Source: Dyadobacter psychrotolerans (GTDB lineage: Bacteria > Bacteroidota > Bacteroidia > Cytophagales > Spirosomataceae). Taken from it: a stretch of 64,000 nt of DNA. The stretch is from the NCBI RefSeq assembly GCF_004349265.1, contig NZ_SMFL01000011.1:62001-126000 (forward strand), written 5' to 3'. The position numbers were made by a program, and so were the translations under genes. Positions 16,099-25,399 of the stretch are shown here, piece by piece. Below the pieces are notes generated by a model that saw only the letters and a program-made list of their open reading frames with translations, was not told the DNA's origin and made no database searches. Each line of letters starts with the position of its first letter. Positions within the stretch are counted from its first letter, which is position 1.

Positions 16099-17106
16099 AT
16101 GCATATTCACGACGTAATCGTTATCGGGGGAGGTCCCTGTGGCCTGGCAATGGGGATTGAGCTTGCGAAAAGCGGGCTGGATTATCTGATCCTGGAAAAG
16201 GGAAACCTGACGGAGTCCATTCGCCGTTATCCGAGAAGAATGCGTTTTTTCTCCACTGCTGAGAATATAGAAATTGGCGGACTCCCTTTTGCGATTTCCG
16301 AGGTAAAAGCGAATCGTAACGAAGCGTTACAGTATTACCGCAAGGTTGCAGGATATTTTGATTTAAAATTCAAACTCTTCGTGGATGTGGACCGTACCGA
16401 AAAGCAGCCGGATGGTACTTTTCTGGTTTACAGTAACGACGGACAAGTTTTTCAGTCAAAAAAAGTAGTGCTTGCAACCGGCTATTTTGATGTACCCCGG
16501 ATGTTGAATGTACCGGGTGAAAACCTGCCTCATGTTTCACATTATTACGACGAACCTTTCAAATATTCTTATACAAATGTGGTGCTGGTTGGCGGCTCGA
16601 ACTCTTCTGTTGAAGCCGCGCTGGAATTGTACCGCCATGATGCTCATGTAACGATTGTTCACAAAGAGGCAGATTTTCGTACCAAAGTAAAATACTGGCT
16701 GGTGCCGGATGTAAAAAACCGTGTGAAAGAAGGTAAAATCCATACACGGTTTAACAGCATTACCAAGGAAATAGAACCTGGCCGGATGTTGATTGAAAAC
16801 ATCGAAACCGGGGAAACGGAGTGGATACCGGCAGATTTTGTATTTCTGCTGGTTGGTTACCTGCCTGATGAACATCTGCTTTTCCGCTGCGGAATTGTGC
16901 TCGATCCGCTTACAAAAGTCCCGACTTTTGATCCGGAAACCTTCGAAACCAACATTCCCGGACTCTATTTATGCGGAACCGTAATGGCTGGCGTTTTTAC
17001 CGAAAAAATCTTTATTGAAAATGGCCGCGATCATGCTGCTGCCATCGCAGATCACATCAATGGCCGTGATGTTAGGAAAGTAAAGGAGCTGATTGACAGG
17101 ATTTAA
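16099..17106 (+). CDS. YpdA family FAD/NAD(P)-dependent (putative bacillithiol disulfide) reductase
   Basis: A 335-residue flavoprotein of the YpdA group, which in Firmicutes reduces bacillithiol disulfide; several Bacteroidota also carry it. The FAD-binding Rossmann motif is at the start (VIVIGGGPCGLAMGIELAKS), with a Cys adjacent to the glycine-rich turn (GGGPCG). A second dinucleotide fold sits near residue 160 (NVVLVGGSNSSVEAALELYR), and FETNIPGLYLCGTVMAGV near residue 285 is the C-terminal FAD contact. There is no CxxC redox pair of thioredoxin reductase, which favours YpdA. It is divergent from pabB across a heptamer repeat. Substrate is inferred from family. Confidence 0.85.
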   Translation: MHIHDVIVIGGGPCGLAMGIELAKSGLDYLILEKGNLTESIRRYPRRMRFFSTAENIEIGGLPFAISEVKANRNEALQYYRKVAGYFDLKFKLFVDVDRTEKQPDGTFLVYSNDGQVFQSKKVVLATGYFDVPRMLNVPGENLPHVSHYYDEPFKYSYTNVVLVGGSNSSVEAALELYRHDAHVTIVHKEADFRTKVKYWLVPDVKNRVKEGKIHTRFNSITKEIEPGRMLIENIETGETEWIPADFVFLLVGYLPDEHLLFRCGIVLDPLTKVPTFDPETFETNIPGLYLCGTVMAGVFTEKIFIENGRDHAAAIADHINGRDVRKVKELIDRI

Positions 17107-17132
17107 GGACATGGGTAGGATTGATCGAAATC

Positions 17133-18281
17133 CTAATCTACAAACCTCAGTTTCTTTCTTTTTTTCTTCGTCGATACCTTGTCAATTTTACCAATCAATC
17201 CTTTTCCGCCAACGGCATAACCAACATTTCCTGCAAAACCCACGGAATGAAATGGTTCTGTCCCGAGCACACTCCAGGATTTACCCTTGTCAACTGAATA
17301 ACTACTTCCTGACGGGCCGGTTGCTACCAATGCATAATTGTCTGCACGGATTTGCGTATCGCCGTTCCAGGTTGCATTTGCCTTGTGATAGATCGCTACG
17401 CATTCTTTCAGACCGGTCGGTTTTGTCATGCTTTCCAGTTTCCAGCTAACTCCGCCGTCTGTTGTAGTCAACACATTGATCGTTGAGTCGGTTGTACGTT
17501 TGTAATCACCACCTACAGCAATTCCATTTTTTGCAGACCAGAAACGAAGTCCGAAAATACCGCTTGTAATGCCTGCCGGCATTGGTGTTTCGGAAACCTG
17601 CCACGATCTGCCATAGTCTTCGGAACGAAACACCCGTGCTTTTTTTGCACCGCCTGTTCCAATAAACACATTCCCTTTTCCCATTGCTAAAATTGAGGTT
17701 CCGCTGGCTGCAAAACAAGCTTCTCCAGGCAGCGCAGCCGGTCTGTTGTCAAACGGCAACTCCTGCCAGGATTTGCCATTGTCTTCGGTTGTTACAACAA
17801 ACTGTTTTCCGTCAATAGGGTCACCCAGACAAATTCCTTTGTTTTTATCCCAAAAGTCGATTCCATCCAGAAAAGCCCCATTCTGAGTAGTTTGGTACAC
17901 AAGATTCCAATTTTCTCCACCGTCGTCTGTCCTGTAAATCCTTGCTTTACCCTTCTCTCCCTCGCCTGAACTCATGGCAACTGCGGTATTTTTATCAAAA
18001 GCATGGATGTCACGAATGTCCAGCGAATCGCCCTGCGGAATTTTAACTTTTGTCCACGATTTACCAGCATTTGATGTTTTAAAAACGGTACCGGAAGTGC
18101 CGCCAATCCAGCAAATATTAGATGAAACAGCATGTACTGCCCGCATGTGTACGCCGGTTTTTATGTCAAGAACCTTCCACTGTGCCAAAACAGGGGCGGA
18201 AAGTCCGGTTGTAAGTAGACAAAAGACAAAAAAAAGTAGTCTGATCTGGTTATAAGCAACTAATCTGGATTGATTTGGCAC
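17133..18281 (-). CDS. Secreted YCF48/BNR-type beta-propeller protein
   Basis: A 382-residue protein with an N-terminal signal sequence (LLFFVFCLLTTGLSAPVLAQ) and repeated propeller blades recognisable by Asp-box/BNR motifs: SNAGKSWTKV, DDGGENWNLV, EDNGKSWQEL, SEDYGRSWQVS, TTDGGVSWKLE and VDKGKSWSVL. This is the YCF48/photosystem II assembly-factor-like or glycosyl-hydrolase-BNR fold, common in Bacteroidota exported proteins. No catalytic residues are evident, so enzymatic activity should not be assumed. It is monocistronic and convergent with the ypdA-like gene. Confidence 0.85.
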   Translation of the reverse strand: MPNQSRLVAYNQIRLLFFVFCLLTTGLSAPVLAQWKVLDIKTGVHMRAVHAVSSNICWIGGTSGTVFKTSNAGKSWTKVKIPQGDSLDIRDIHAFDKNTAVAMSSGEGEKGKARIYRTDDGGENWNLVYQTTQNGAFLDGIDFWDKNKGICLGDPIDGKQFVVTTEDNGKSWQELPFDNRPAALPGEACFAASGTSILAMGKGNVFIGTGGAKKARVFRSEDYGRSWQVSETPMPAGITSGIFGLRFWSAKNGIAVGGDYKRTTDSTINVLTTTDGGVSWKLESMTKPTGLKECVAIYHKANATWNGDTQIRADNYALVATGPSGSSYSVDKGKSWSVLGTEPFHSVGFAGNVGYAVGGKGLIGKIDKVSTKKKRKKLRFVD

Positions 18282-18342
18282 GGTAATTGTGTTAGTTTTG
18301 GCAGCAAGTTATTAATCATCACGCAAAATTAAGTTAATTGAT

Positions 18343-18645
18343 ATGAACAAGAACCAAAAATTTCTGATAGGATCGATAGGAGCATTGATAACAGGTATAG
18401 CTATTGGGCTGCTGGTTGCTCCTAAAAGTGGTAAGGAATCTCGTAAGCTGATCAAGCATAAGGCAAATGATCTGGGTGGAACCGCTAAAGATAAATATGA
18501 GAAAAGCCTTGAAGAATTATCAGTTATCGCAGATAAATTAAAGGAAGGGTTTTTGAAAAATGTAAATAGTGCGAAAGATAAGGCAGGTTCTGTTGCTGAT
18601 ACAGTGAATGAAAGAGTTCGCAGTGTTGTTAACAACAATGCTTAA
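18343..18645 (+). CDS. YtxH domain-containing protein
   Basis: A 100-residue small protein: a single N-terminal membrane/hydrophobic segment (FLIGSIGALITGIAIGLLVA) followed by PKSGKESRKLIKHKANDLGG, the YtxH signature, and an amphipathic Lys/Ala/Glu-rich helix to the end. YtxH proteins are general-stress-associated with unknown mechanism. It is convergent with the DUF4136 lipoprotein gene, sharing a terminator. Confidence 0.85.
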   Translation: MNKNQKFLIGSIGALITGIAIGLLVAPKSGKESRKLIKHKANDLGGTAKDKYEKSLEELSVIADKLKEGFLKNVNSAKDKAGSVADTVNERVRSVVNNNA

Positions 18646-18666
18646 TATTTTCTCAAAATATATGGT

Positions 18667-18700
18667 AAAAAGGCTGAATCCGTAAGGTTTCAGCCTTTTT
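18667..18700. terminator. Bidirectional terminator
   Basis: AAAAAGGCTGAA and TTCAGCCTTTTT form a 12-pair stem with a 10-base loop between the convergent YtxH and DUF4136 genes, giving U-tracts in both directions. Confidence 0.85.
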
Positions 18701-18706
18701 CATTGC

Positions 18707-19246
18707 CTAAATTTTGGCAAATATTTCGCTGACAGCCTGATTGATTTTTTCAGAAAAATCTTTTCCCGATTGGGAAAGCACACCTTTACTTCCGCCCTTC
18801 CAAACCATTTTATTACTTGCTGCATCAACAAAATCGATCAGCATGGTTCCTTCGCGGTAAGTTCCAACAACAACCTCTTCACTTTTCCAGGAGTACCTGC
18901 GCTGGCCCATGTAACGTGGCAGACCATCTGTCCGGAAATCCGTTTGGCGGGTTTGTTCTTCTTCTTTAACCAGTATAGCAATATTTATCCGAATTTCGGG
19001 ATCCTGTGCTTCGTTCAAACCCTTTTGCCGAAGATTCAAAGCAATAGCCTGTTTGATTAAACCAATATTCTTTTCAAAGTTTTTCGAATTGGTATCCCCC
19101 TGAGCTTCAATATCGTAAAAGCCAAAAGTCGAATAGTCCGACAGTCGAAAATTCTCTTCTTGTTCAGATTTTAAAGTTTTGTAGGAAGAACTGCAACTTA
19201 GAAACAGGCATCCTAAGGCAAATAATATCAAAATTTTAGTTTTCAT
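18707..19246 (-). CDS. DUF4136 domain-containing lipoprotein
   Basis: A 179-residue lipoprotein: the signal peptide ILILFALGCLFLSC ends at a lipobox cysteine. The DUF4136 fold follows, with YSTFGFYDIEAQGDTNSKNF, IKQAIALNLRQKGLNEAQDP, TMLIDFVDAASNKMVWKGGS and FSEKINQAVSEIFAKI. Lipidation implies attachment to the outer or inner membrane; function unknown. It follows the LysR gene on the same strand after about 50 bases and may be co-transcribed. Confidence 0.85.
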   Translation of the reverse strand: MKTKILILFALGCLFLSCSSSYKTLKSEQEENFRLSDYSTFGFYDIEAQGDTNSKNFEKNIGLIKQAIALNLRQKGLNEAQDPEIRINIAILVKEEEQTRQTDFRTDGLPRYMGQRRYSWKSEEVVVGTYREGTMLIDFVDAASNKMVWKGGSKGVLSQSGKDFSEKINQAVSEIFAKI

Positions 19247-19295
19247 ACGTCCTGATCGTTAAGTGACAACAGCAAGTTCAGTCAATAACTATTCT

Positions 19296-20186
19296 TTACA
19301 ATCTTTTTATCGAAGTAAACTTCATGAACAGCTTTGAAAGAGGGGAGGGTTGACCCTGCCTGTATACAAACGAAAATGTCCGTCCGATATTTAAACCATC
19401 AACTTCTACAATAGTTAGGCGATCATCGGCCAACTCCTGTTTTACGCTGTAAATGGATAAAAACGCAAACGTGTCGGAGCATGCAAGATAATTTTTTATG
19501 CTTTCAGTACTGCCAAGCTGCATATGAATGTTCAGATCACGATTCGTTAGTCCAATAGCAGGCAGATGATCTTCAATGATTTCCGTCGTTCCCGAGCCCG
19601 CCTCCCTGGTAAGCAGCGGAAGCCGGGAAAGTTCGCTACTCTCAATCGTTCTCTTTTTAAACGTATTATTTTTAGAACGGGTTACCAGAACAATTTCATC
19701 TTTTAAAAACGGAACATATTTTAGGTCCATATGATGTACAGCACCTTCAACCAAACCGAGGTCAATTCTTTTTTCTTCTAAAAGATTTTCAATTACAAGA
19801 GAATTTCCATTTGTAAGCTCTATTTTAATTTCAGGAAAGCGTTCATGGAAATAAGCCAGATAAGCCGGAATAACATATTGCGCTATGGTAGTGCTTGCTC
19901 CGATGTGTAATATACCATCGGTTTTATTTTGAAGCAGATTGAGGTCAAATTCCAGTTTCTGATATTGTTCAAAGATCAAATGTGCGTGCTGAAGAAGAAT
20001 TTCACCGGGTTTGGTTAGAACGATTTGTTTTCTGCTGCGATCAAAAAATGTTGTATGATAAAGCTGTTCAAGCTCTTTGATATGTTTGGTAACGGCCGGC
20101 TGGCTTATATTCAGTTGCTCCGCAGCTCTGTTAAAGTTCAGCGTTTGCGCAACGGTATGAAAAACTTTAAGCCGGAAATCGAGCAT
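19296..20186 (-). CDS. LysR family transcriptional regulator
   Basis: A 296-residue regulator with the LysR winged helix at the extreme N-terminus (MLDFRLKVFHTVAQTLNFNR, then SQPAVTKHIKELEQLYHTTF) and a periplasmic-binding-protein-like effector domain (GILHIGASTTIAQYVIPAYL, LPLLTREAGSGTTEIIEDHL). The effector domain resembles the CysB/CbbR/YeiE type, but the ligand is unknown. The frame is open for 35 more codons, but those would run toward dnaG and precede the conserved MLDFR start, so I use the internal ATG. No divergently transcribed target lies next to it. Confidence 0.9.
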   Translation of the reverse strand: MLDFRLKVFHTVAQTLNFNRAAEQLNISQPAVTKHIKELEQLYHTTFFDRSRKQIVLTKPGEILLQHAHLIFEQYQKLEFDLNLLQNKTDGILHIGASTTIAQYVIPAYLAYFHERFPEIKIELTNGNSLVIENLLEEKRIDLGLVEGAVHHMDLKYVPFLKDEIVLVTRSKNNTFKKRTIESSELSRLPLLTREAGSGTTEIIEDHLPAIGLTNRDLNIHMQLGSTESIKNYLACSDTFAFLSIYSVKQELADDRLTIVEVDGLNIGRTFSFVYRQGQPSPLSKLFMKFTSIKRL

Positions 20187-20271
20187 TGGAATTGTGTAAG
20201 AAGTTTTGAGTTTTTTTGTTAAAAAGAGGATAGACGGCGTGTTTGACTTAGGCATATCAGGAAAATCGTCC

Positions 20272-22272
20272 TTACCCAATGACACTTCCAAGTTCTTTGG
20301 CTGCCGCCATGCTGATGCTTTTGTAGAATATATATTCCTTCATCACATCAATTTCTTCCTGTTCCGTTTTGGCAAGAATTTGCTGCTGCTGGCAGATCTT
20401 CATTTTTTCCTCAATAAAAGCTTTTTTGAGGCGCAGGATATTAATAAAAGCGGTTTTGTCCAACACATCTGTTTCAAAAGGAACATAAATCTCAAATTTC
20501 TCCGACCATAGCTCACTAAGTTCGTATTTGGGTGTAAGCCAGCTAATCGTCAGGTTGCGTATTTCCGATTCGTGATGATTAAGAAAATAGTCCGTAACCA
20601 GCACACTGTTACGGCCAAAGTGTTCACGAAACAGAGTTAGCAAATGGCCGAATATAGCGTCTTTAAAATCAATGCCATGAATTTCTCCTAAAACGTATTG
20701 GCATACCGTTATCCCGGGTTCAAGTTCGCGCGATCCATACAAAACCAGCAACTTTATAAAAGCCTCTTCCTGATAATAAAGTTTGGTATGCTGAAGTGCC
20801 GTTTCAGGTTCTTCAGCCGGCTCAAACAGTCCCGGTGGCGGGCCGTCAGCAAAATCGTCGTTAGCTATTTGTGTATTTCCTGACGAACCTATATCTGAGG
20901 GGCCATTCGGAATAGACCCGGGTTGTCTGTTGCTTCTTTCCTGCGGTTTCTGTGTTTGCTGTTTGCGGAGTAATTTGTTCCCCTCAGTAATGAGCATTTG
21001 CTCATCTACCTTCATCATCTCAGAAGTTCGATGAAAGAAAACCTGCCGCTTTATTGCATCCGGAATTTTGATGATGCTGTTTACCACTTCACCAATCACG
21101 GCAGCAAGCCTGAACGGATCGTTTCCTGCATCCTGTAAAAGGATTTCGGTTTTGAACGTGATAAAGTCCTTTGCTGCTTTGCGTAAATGTTCCTTAAAAG
21201 CCTCGGCGCCTACTTTACGAACATAACTGTCCGGATCATCACCGTCGGGAAAGAGCACGACACTTACATTAAGGCCTTCTTCCAGTACAAGGTCCAGTCC
21301 ACGCAAAGCTGCTTTTATTCCCGCTACGTCACCATCATAAAGGATTGTAATGTTGGGCGTAAACCTTCCGATCAGCCTGATTTGTTCGGTGGTGAGCGAA
21401 GTTCCCGAAGAAGCAACCACGTTTTCTATTCCGGCCTGATGCAGCGAAACTACATCGGTATAGCCTTCAACCAGATAACAATGTTCCTGCTGGCGGATTG
21501 CATTTTTTGCCTGATAAATACCGTACAGAATATCACTTTTGTGATACACTTCCGTTTCGGGCGAATTAAGATATTTGGGCTGGTTTTTGTCCGTTTTCAG
21601 AATCCGGGCACCAAAGGCAATTACCTTTCCTGCAACATTATGGATTGGGAAAATAACCCTTCCCCGGAACCGGTCATATCCGGCTGTTTTGCCACCCTCT
21701 TTGTGAATGAGCAAACCAGCCTTTTCCAGAACTTCGGCAGAATAGCCTTTTTTCAACGCTTCTTTTGAAAAAGCATCCCAGTTATCCAGACTGTAACCGA
21801 GCTCGAATTTTTTTAAAATTTCATTACTAAAACCTCTTTCCTTAAAATAACTAAGTCCAACAGCATGCCCTTCTTCACTCTGGTGTAGTTGCTGCTGATA
21901 AAAGTTTTTAGCATAATTTAGCACGATGTAAAGGCTTTCACGAGCATTTTGCCTGGCGGCCTCTTCATTGGTAACCTCTTCTTCCTCTATTTCAATGCCA
22001 TATTTATCGGCCAGGTAACGTAAGGCTTCCCCATAGCCAATCCCATCTACATCCATCACAAACTTGATGGAATCTCCGGCAGCACCGCAGCCAAAACATT
22101 TATATATCTGCCTGACCGGGTTAACATTGAAAGAAGGCGTTTTCTCATTATGAAAAGGACAGCAAGCTGAATAGTTTGCTCCCTTTTTTTTCAAAGACAC
22201 AAAATCCCCAACCACCTCGACTATGTCCGCAGTTTGTTTGATCCGGTCGACCGTTTCGGGATTGATGCGCAT
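20272..22272 (-). CDS. dnaG: DNA primase
   Basis: A 666-residue primase that makes RNA primers for replication. The N-terminal zinc finger (C-x2-H...C-x2-C in CCPFHNEKTPSFNVNP and IYKCFGCG), the RNA-polymerase core (RFRGRVIFPIHNVAGKVIAF) and TOPRIM motifs (LVEGYTDVVSLHQAG and ILYDGDVAGIKAALRGLDLV) are all present. The C-terminal helicase-interaction region follows a low-complexity Gln/Pro/Ser linker (about residues 445-490), typical of the phylum. It stands alone on the minus strand with a long gene-free region upstream. Confidence 0.97.
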   Translation of the reverse strand: MRINPETVDRIKQTADIVEVVGDFVSLKKKGANYSACCPFHNEKTPSFNVNPVRQIYKCFGCGAAGDSIKFVMDVDGIGYGEALRYLADKYGIEIEEEEVTNEEAARQNARESLYIVLNYAKNFYQQQLHQSEEGHAVGLSYFKERGFSNEILKKFELGYSLDNWDAFSKEALKKGYSAEVLEKAGLLIHKEGGKTAGYDRFRGRVIFPIHNVAGKVIAFGARILKTDKNQPKYLNSPETEVYHKSDILYGIYQAKNAIRQQEHCYLVEGYTDVVSLHQAGIENVVASSGTSLTTEQIRLIGRFTPNITILYDGDVAGIKAALRGLDLVLEEGLNVSVVLFPDGDDPDSYVRKVGAEAFKEHLRKAAKDFITFKTEILLQDAGNDPFRLAAVIGEVVNSIIKIPDAIKRQVFFHRTSEMMKVDEQMLITEGNKLLRKQQTQKPQERSNRQPGSIPNGPSDIGSSGNTQIANDDFADGPPPGLFEPAEEPETALQHTKLYYQEEAFIKLLVLYGSRELEPGITVCQYVLGEIHGIDFKDAIFGHLLTLFREHFGRNSVLVTDYFLNHHESEIRNLTISWLTPKYELSELWSEKFEIYVPFETDVLDKTAFINILRLKKAFIEEKMKICQQQQILAKTEQEEIDVMKEYIFYKSISMAAAKELGSVIG

Positions 22273-22838
22273 TTATTAAATCTTAAAAAGTAAATTATTC
22301 GCCTCTGGGTATCTCGGTTGGAATCCTAATACTACCAGAAAGGCTCTTATCAGCAACAAAAAACAGGGTGTTAAAATTTTGATTGCTGAATGATTATTTA
22401 CAAAATTACCTATTTAACCTTTGAAAGCAATCATAAGGAAGAGGAGCAGAGCCGACTTTCCTGCAACAATTTTGATAAAAATGACGTTATGCATATCTGA
22501 GACTGCTTCCCAAACTAAATTTTAAAAAACTGGTGAGAGCATCCGTTGTTAATGCTAATTCAGATTTAGTGCAGTAGAATTAATTGTGCTCAAGTAAGAT
22601 TCAGGTTCAGTTTTGCTATCTTTGACGCGGAATTAAATTGAATTTCCCTGCTTTTATTCTTTTGTAGGTTAAGGTTTTAAGAAAATTGATTACAAAAGGC
22701 TTAGAATTCATAAAATCCTGCCTTAAAGTTTTTTTCTGATAACTTTAGTTTGTTATTTTGCGGTATCGAAAACCAACTGAGAATTCTTAAAAGAAGATAT
22801 ATAGAAATTAAAAATATAGTGTGTGTATAGTGTGAAAC
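22273..22838. other. Gene-free region upstream of dnaG
   Basis: An AT-rich stretch with no convincing coding frame. It should hold the leftward dnaG promoter. On the plus strand it contains a TATCTTTG (TAnnTTTG match, 22617-22624; no TTG at the standard spacing). It ends at a plus-strand terminator with no annotated gene to terminate, so a plus-strand non-coding RNA within it is possible. Confidence 0.5.
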
Positions 22839-22872
22839 AGGGCATGGAAGTTTTTCTATGCCTTTGTTTTTT
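22839..22872 (+). terminator. Orphan plus-strand terminator
   Basis: GGCATGGAA, a GTTT loop, then TTCTATGCC (9 pairs, one G-U), followed by TTTGTTTTTTTT. The U-tract is only on the plus-strand side, yet no plus-strand gene precedes it: dnaG and the whole exopolysaccharide operon run the other way. Confidence 0.7.
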
Positions 22873-22882
22873 TTAGTCCAAC

Positions 22883-23863
22883 CTATATTTTACAGTTATT
22901 GAGACACTGTCTGTATAATTTGATAAGCTTGTCGGTAGCATCATATAATTCGTAATCATAAGCCGGCGGAAACTCCTCACTGCTGCACATCTGAAGTTTC
23001 TCAACAAAATCTGTTTCCCCAATATTTTTAAAAAGCACGCAGCCTGCTGGCCTGGTGACACAATCTGTTGCGAAAACGGTTACTCCATAATGCAGTGCTT
23101 CACGAATAGAAATAGAGTCCCCATCCGTTGTTGTATTTCGTATAAAACCATCTGACATCCATAGAATATTGCAGAAGTCGTGTTCTCCTTTCAAAAAAAG
23201 TATGTTTTCAGGAATGTGGTTTAGATGAACGTCAATGTACTTTTCTGATGAATCGCAGACTACCAGGGCAGCGCCCGGAATAGTAGAGAAGCGGGTTACC
23301 AAATCTGAAATGCCGTAAATCTCCCTGCCGTTTCTATCAAATGCCAGATTTGTAGCATTTGTGCAGAATAGTAATTTATATTTTCTTTTATAATCATGTA
23401 GTTTCTCCAAAATTGATTCTGGTAAAGGAATGAGTGTACCTGGCCGAATGAAAGCAGAAATGAACACCGCGCGGGAATTCCATTTTTTCATTTCATGAAG
23501 ACTCCCGGGATTCAGAGCTATCGGTACAAATGAAAGTGTGGCAGAGATACTTCCAGCCAGATTTCTCAGAAAACCGAAACGCCTCCAATTTCCATGGTAA
23601 GTAGTGATTAAGTTTCTGTTTGTCAGTAAACAAAAGATGGCAGCGATCAGCTGAAAATAGGTATTTGAAGTGTGAAGATGGATGAGAGGAAAACGGATCA
23701 TTTCAGGAAAGACTTTCCATAAAGGTTCTTTTGCAAGATCATAAAAAGAGAAGTCCGTAAAATTTTTTCTTTTCAGATCATTTAAAAGCCGGGCAACATG
23801 GACTGTTACACCACCAATCGGCGGCGGAATTTTGCCAATTATCAGTATATTTTTTGCTTTCAC
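22883..23863 (-). CDS. Glycosyltransferase (GT4-like)
   Basis: A 326-residue GT-B glycosyltransferase, last gene of the exopolysaccharide operon. ILIIGKIPPPIGGVTVHVAR at the start is the acceptor-binding loop typical of GT4 enzymes, LITTYHGNWRRFG is a conserved N-domain strand, and SISIREALHYGVTVFATDCV replaces the usual EGxPxxxxEAMA donor-site motif near residue 255. Specificity cannot be read. It is separated by about 130 bases from the Wzy-like gene upstream, but the same strand and context suggest one transcript. Confidence 0.78.
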   Translation of the reverse strand: MKAKNILIIGKIPPPIGGVTVHVARLLNDLKRKNFTDFSFYDLAKEPLWKVFPEMIRFPLIHLHTSNTYFQLIAAIFCLLTNRNLITTYHGNWRRFGFLRNLAGSISATLSFVPIALNPGSLHEMKKWNSRAVFISAFIRPGTLIPLPESILEKLHDYKRKYKLLFCTNATNLAFDRNGREIYGISDLVTRFSTIPGAALVVCDSSEKYIDVHLNHIPENILFLKGEHDFCNILWMSDGFIRNTTTDGDSISIREALHYGVTVFATDCVTRPAGCVLFKNIGETDFVEKLQMCSSEEFPPAYDYELYDATDKLIKLYRQCLNNCKI

Positions 23864-23992
23864 TACAACAGCCTATCTCCGGAATTTAAATACGCAAAAA
23901 AGAAGTTATAGTAACATTTTCGGTGAATTCAACGCCAGTGATTCAACCAGGGGCTTAAATTTTCAATCGGTTTCTGGTTGCAAGTCAAGAGA

Positions 23993-25399
23993 TTAACTGA
24001 GCTTAGAAGCCAGTATTTCGTTTCTCAGACTAACACCGTAAAAGTACAGGCATATTAAAAGAATGGGAGCAATGCAGTTTACGGTAATACTTTTACCGGG
24101 AAGAATGACAAAGGTACTGCCAACGGTGTGGTTAAAAAGAAAAAACAAAATGAGACCACGCAATAAAACCGAAAATTTTCTTTCAGTCCGGATGGCCAGA
24201 TCTCCGAGTAAAAAAAACTGATTTAGCAATAAGCCATACAGGAGCAACACACCGACAATGCCTTGCTCGGCAAGGATGGTGAACCATAATGAGTGCGCTT
24301 CCCGATATCCAGGTCCCATGATTTCAAAGCTGCCGGTTCCATGACCAAAAAGAGGTCTGCGAAGGAATAGCTGGTAGGCAATATGGTGAATTTCTTCTCT
24401 GCCACTAATCGATTCGAGCTTGGAGAGTATTGTATCGATTGTGCCGATATCCGCAAAACGCAGCCTCCAGAAATATAGCAGATCTTGCTGTTCAAGAAAT
24501 GAAGCCACTTTTGAACGGTACGGAAATCCTAAAACAAAAATACCTAATGTCCATTTGCAATTCAGGAACGACTTAAAAAGTACTGATGTGATCAGGATGT
24601 ATGGAATAACGAGAAGGACAGCTCCGCGTGAAAACGAAAGTGCTACCACCATAATAAACAAAATAAGTACAGCAGCTTTGCCTGGGAAACTCCATCGATT
24701 TCGGGAAGAGTGTAGAAGCACAAACGGCCAAAGCAGAATGAAGTAGGCCATCGTCACGTTCGTGTCCGCGATGTTTCTTGTCGCCAGCAGGTTATCGCTC
24801 CCTTTGTAATCTGCGCCGGCAAAAACCAATCCGACGGTGCCAAAGCCCAAAATTATATACAGTAAAGACAGATATTTTTCGAGTTCCTGCCTGAAATTAG
24901 CAGCCTGAACCGTAATGGTCAGATAAACAAAAAACAAGGGGATTGTAATCAGATACAGAAGGATGCCTCCCCAGATAATATTAGCCAGGTTTGGCGATAT
25001 AAAGAGAAAAAAGGAATTGAAAACGATCCACAAGAGGGTAATTGTTTTATGGTCAATTGATAATTGTTTCTCCTTTTTTAATAAGAAATAGAAAAGATAG
25101 ATGTCCAGAATAATAAATGGCAGTAATCTCCATAAAGAATTGGCACCTGCGGGGAATGAATATTTCTGAAGGATCTGAATAAACTGCGTCAGTATCGGAA
25201 CTGCCAAAACATGAAAAAGTTTGTATCCGGAATGAAAGAAAAGGGAAATAGCGCAATAACAATAAAAGAAAATCACGACAAAAGTCTGAAACCTGCTTTC
25301 CCCGATAAGAAGCAAGTCACTGAAGAGAAAACCAACAATTGTCACGGCCAATAATGAGATCAAAATCCGCCAGGTAATGTCGATGATTAACCCAGCCAT
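23993..25399 (-). CDS. O-antigen ligase / polysaccharide polymerase (Wzy-like) membrane protein
   Basis: A 468-residue polytopic membrane protein with about ten to twelve hydrophobic segments. The conserved O-antigen ligase/polymerase loop appears as RRPLFGHGTGSFEIMGPGYR followed by EAHSLWFTILAEQGIVGVLL, together with a helix containing LSFSRGAVLLVIPYILI. Such proteins polymerise lipid-linked repeat units in the periplasm (Wzy) or ligate them to lipid A (WaaL). The capsule/EPS neighbourhood with a Wzc kinase favours Wzy. Its start overlaps the preceding gene by 13 bases. Confidence 0.8.
   Translation of the reverse strand: MAGLIIDITWRILISLLAVTIVGFLFSDLLLIGESRFQTFVVIFFYCYCAISLFFHSGYKLFHVLAVPILTQFIQILQKYSFPAGANSLWRLLPFIILDIYLFYFLLKKEKQLSIDHKTITLLWIVFNSFFLFISPNLANIIWGGILLYLITIPLFFVYLTITVQAANFRQELEKYLSLLYIILGFGTVGLVFAGADYKGSDNLLATRNIADTNVTMAYFILLWPFVLLHSSRNRWSFPGKAAVLILFIMVVALSFSRGAVLLVIPYILITSVLFKSFLNCKWTLGIFVLGFPYRSKVASFLEQQDLLYFWRLRFADIGTIDTILSKLESISGREEIHHIAYQLFLRRPLFGHGTGSFEIMGPGYREAHSLWFTILAEQGIVGVLLLYGLLLNQFFLLGDLAIRTERKFSVLLRGLILFFLFNHTVGSTFVILPGKSITVNCIAPILLICLYFYGVSLRNEILASKLS

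Noticed and set aside
21187..21768. 193-residue plus-strand open frame inside dnaG
   Set aside because: It is antisense to the well-conserved TOPRIM region of dnaG, its translation has no recognisable domain, and it has no promoter or start context of its own.
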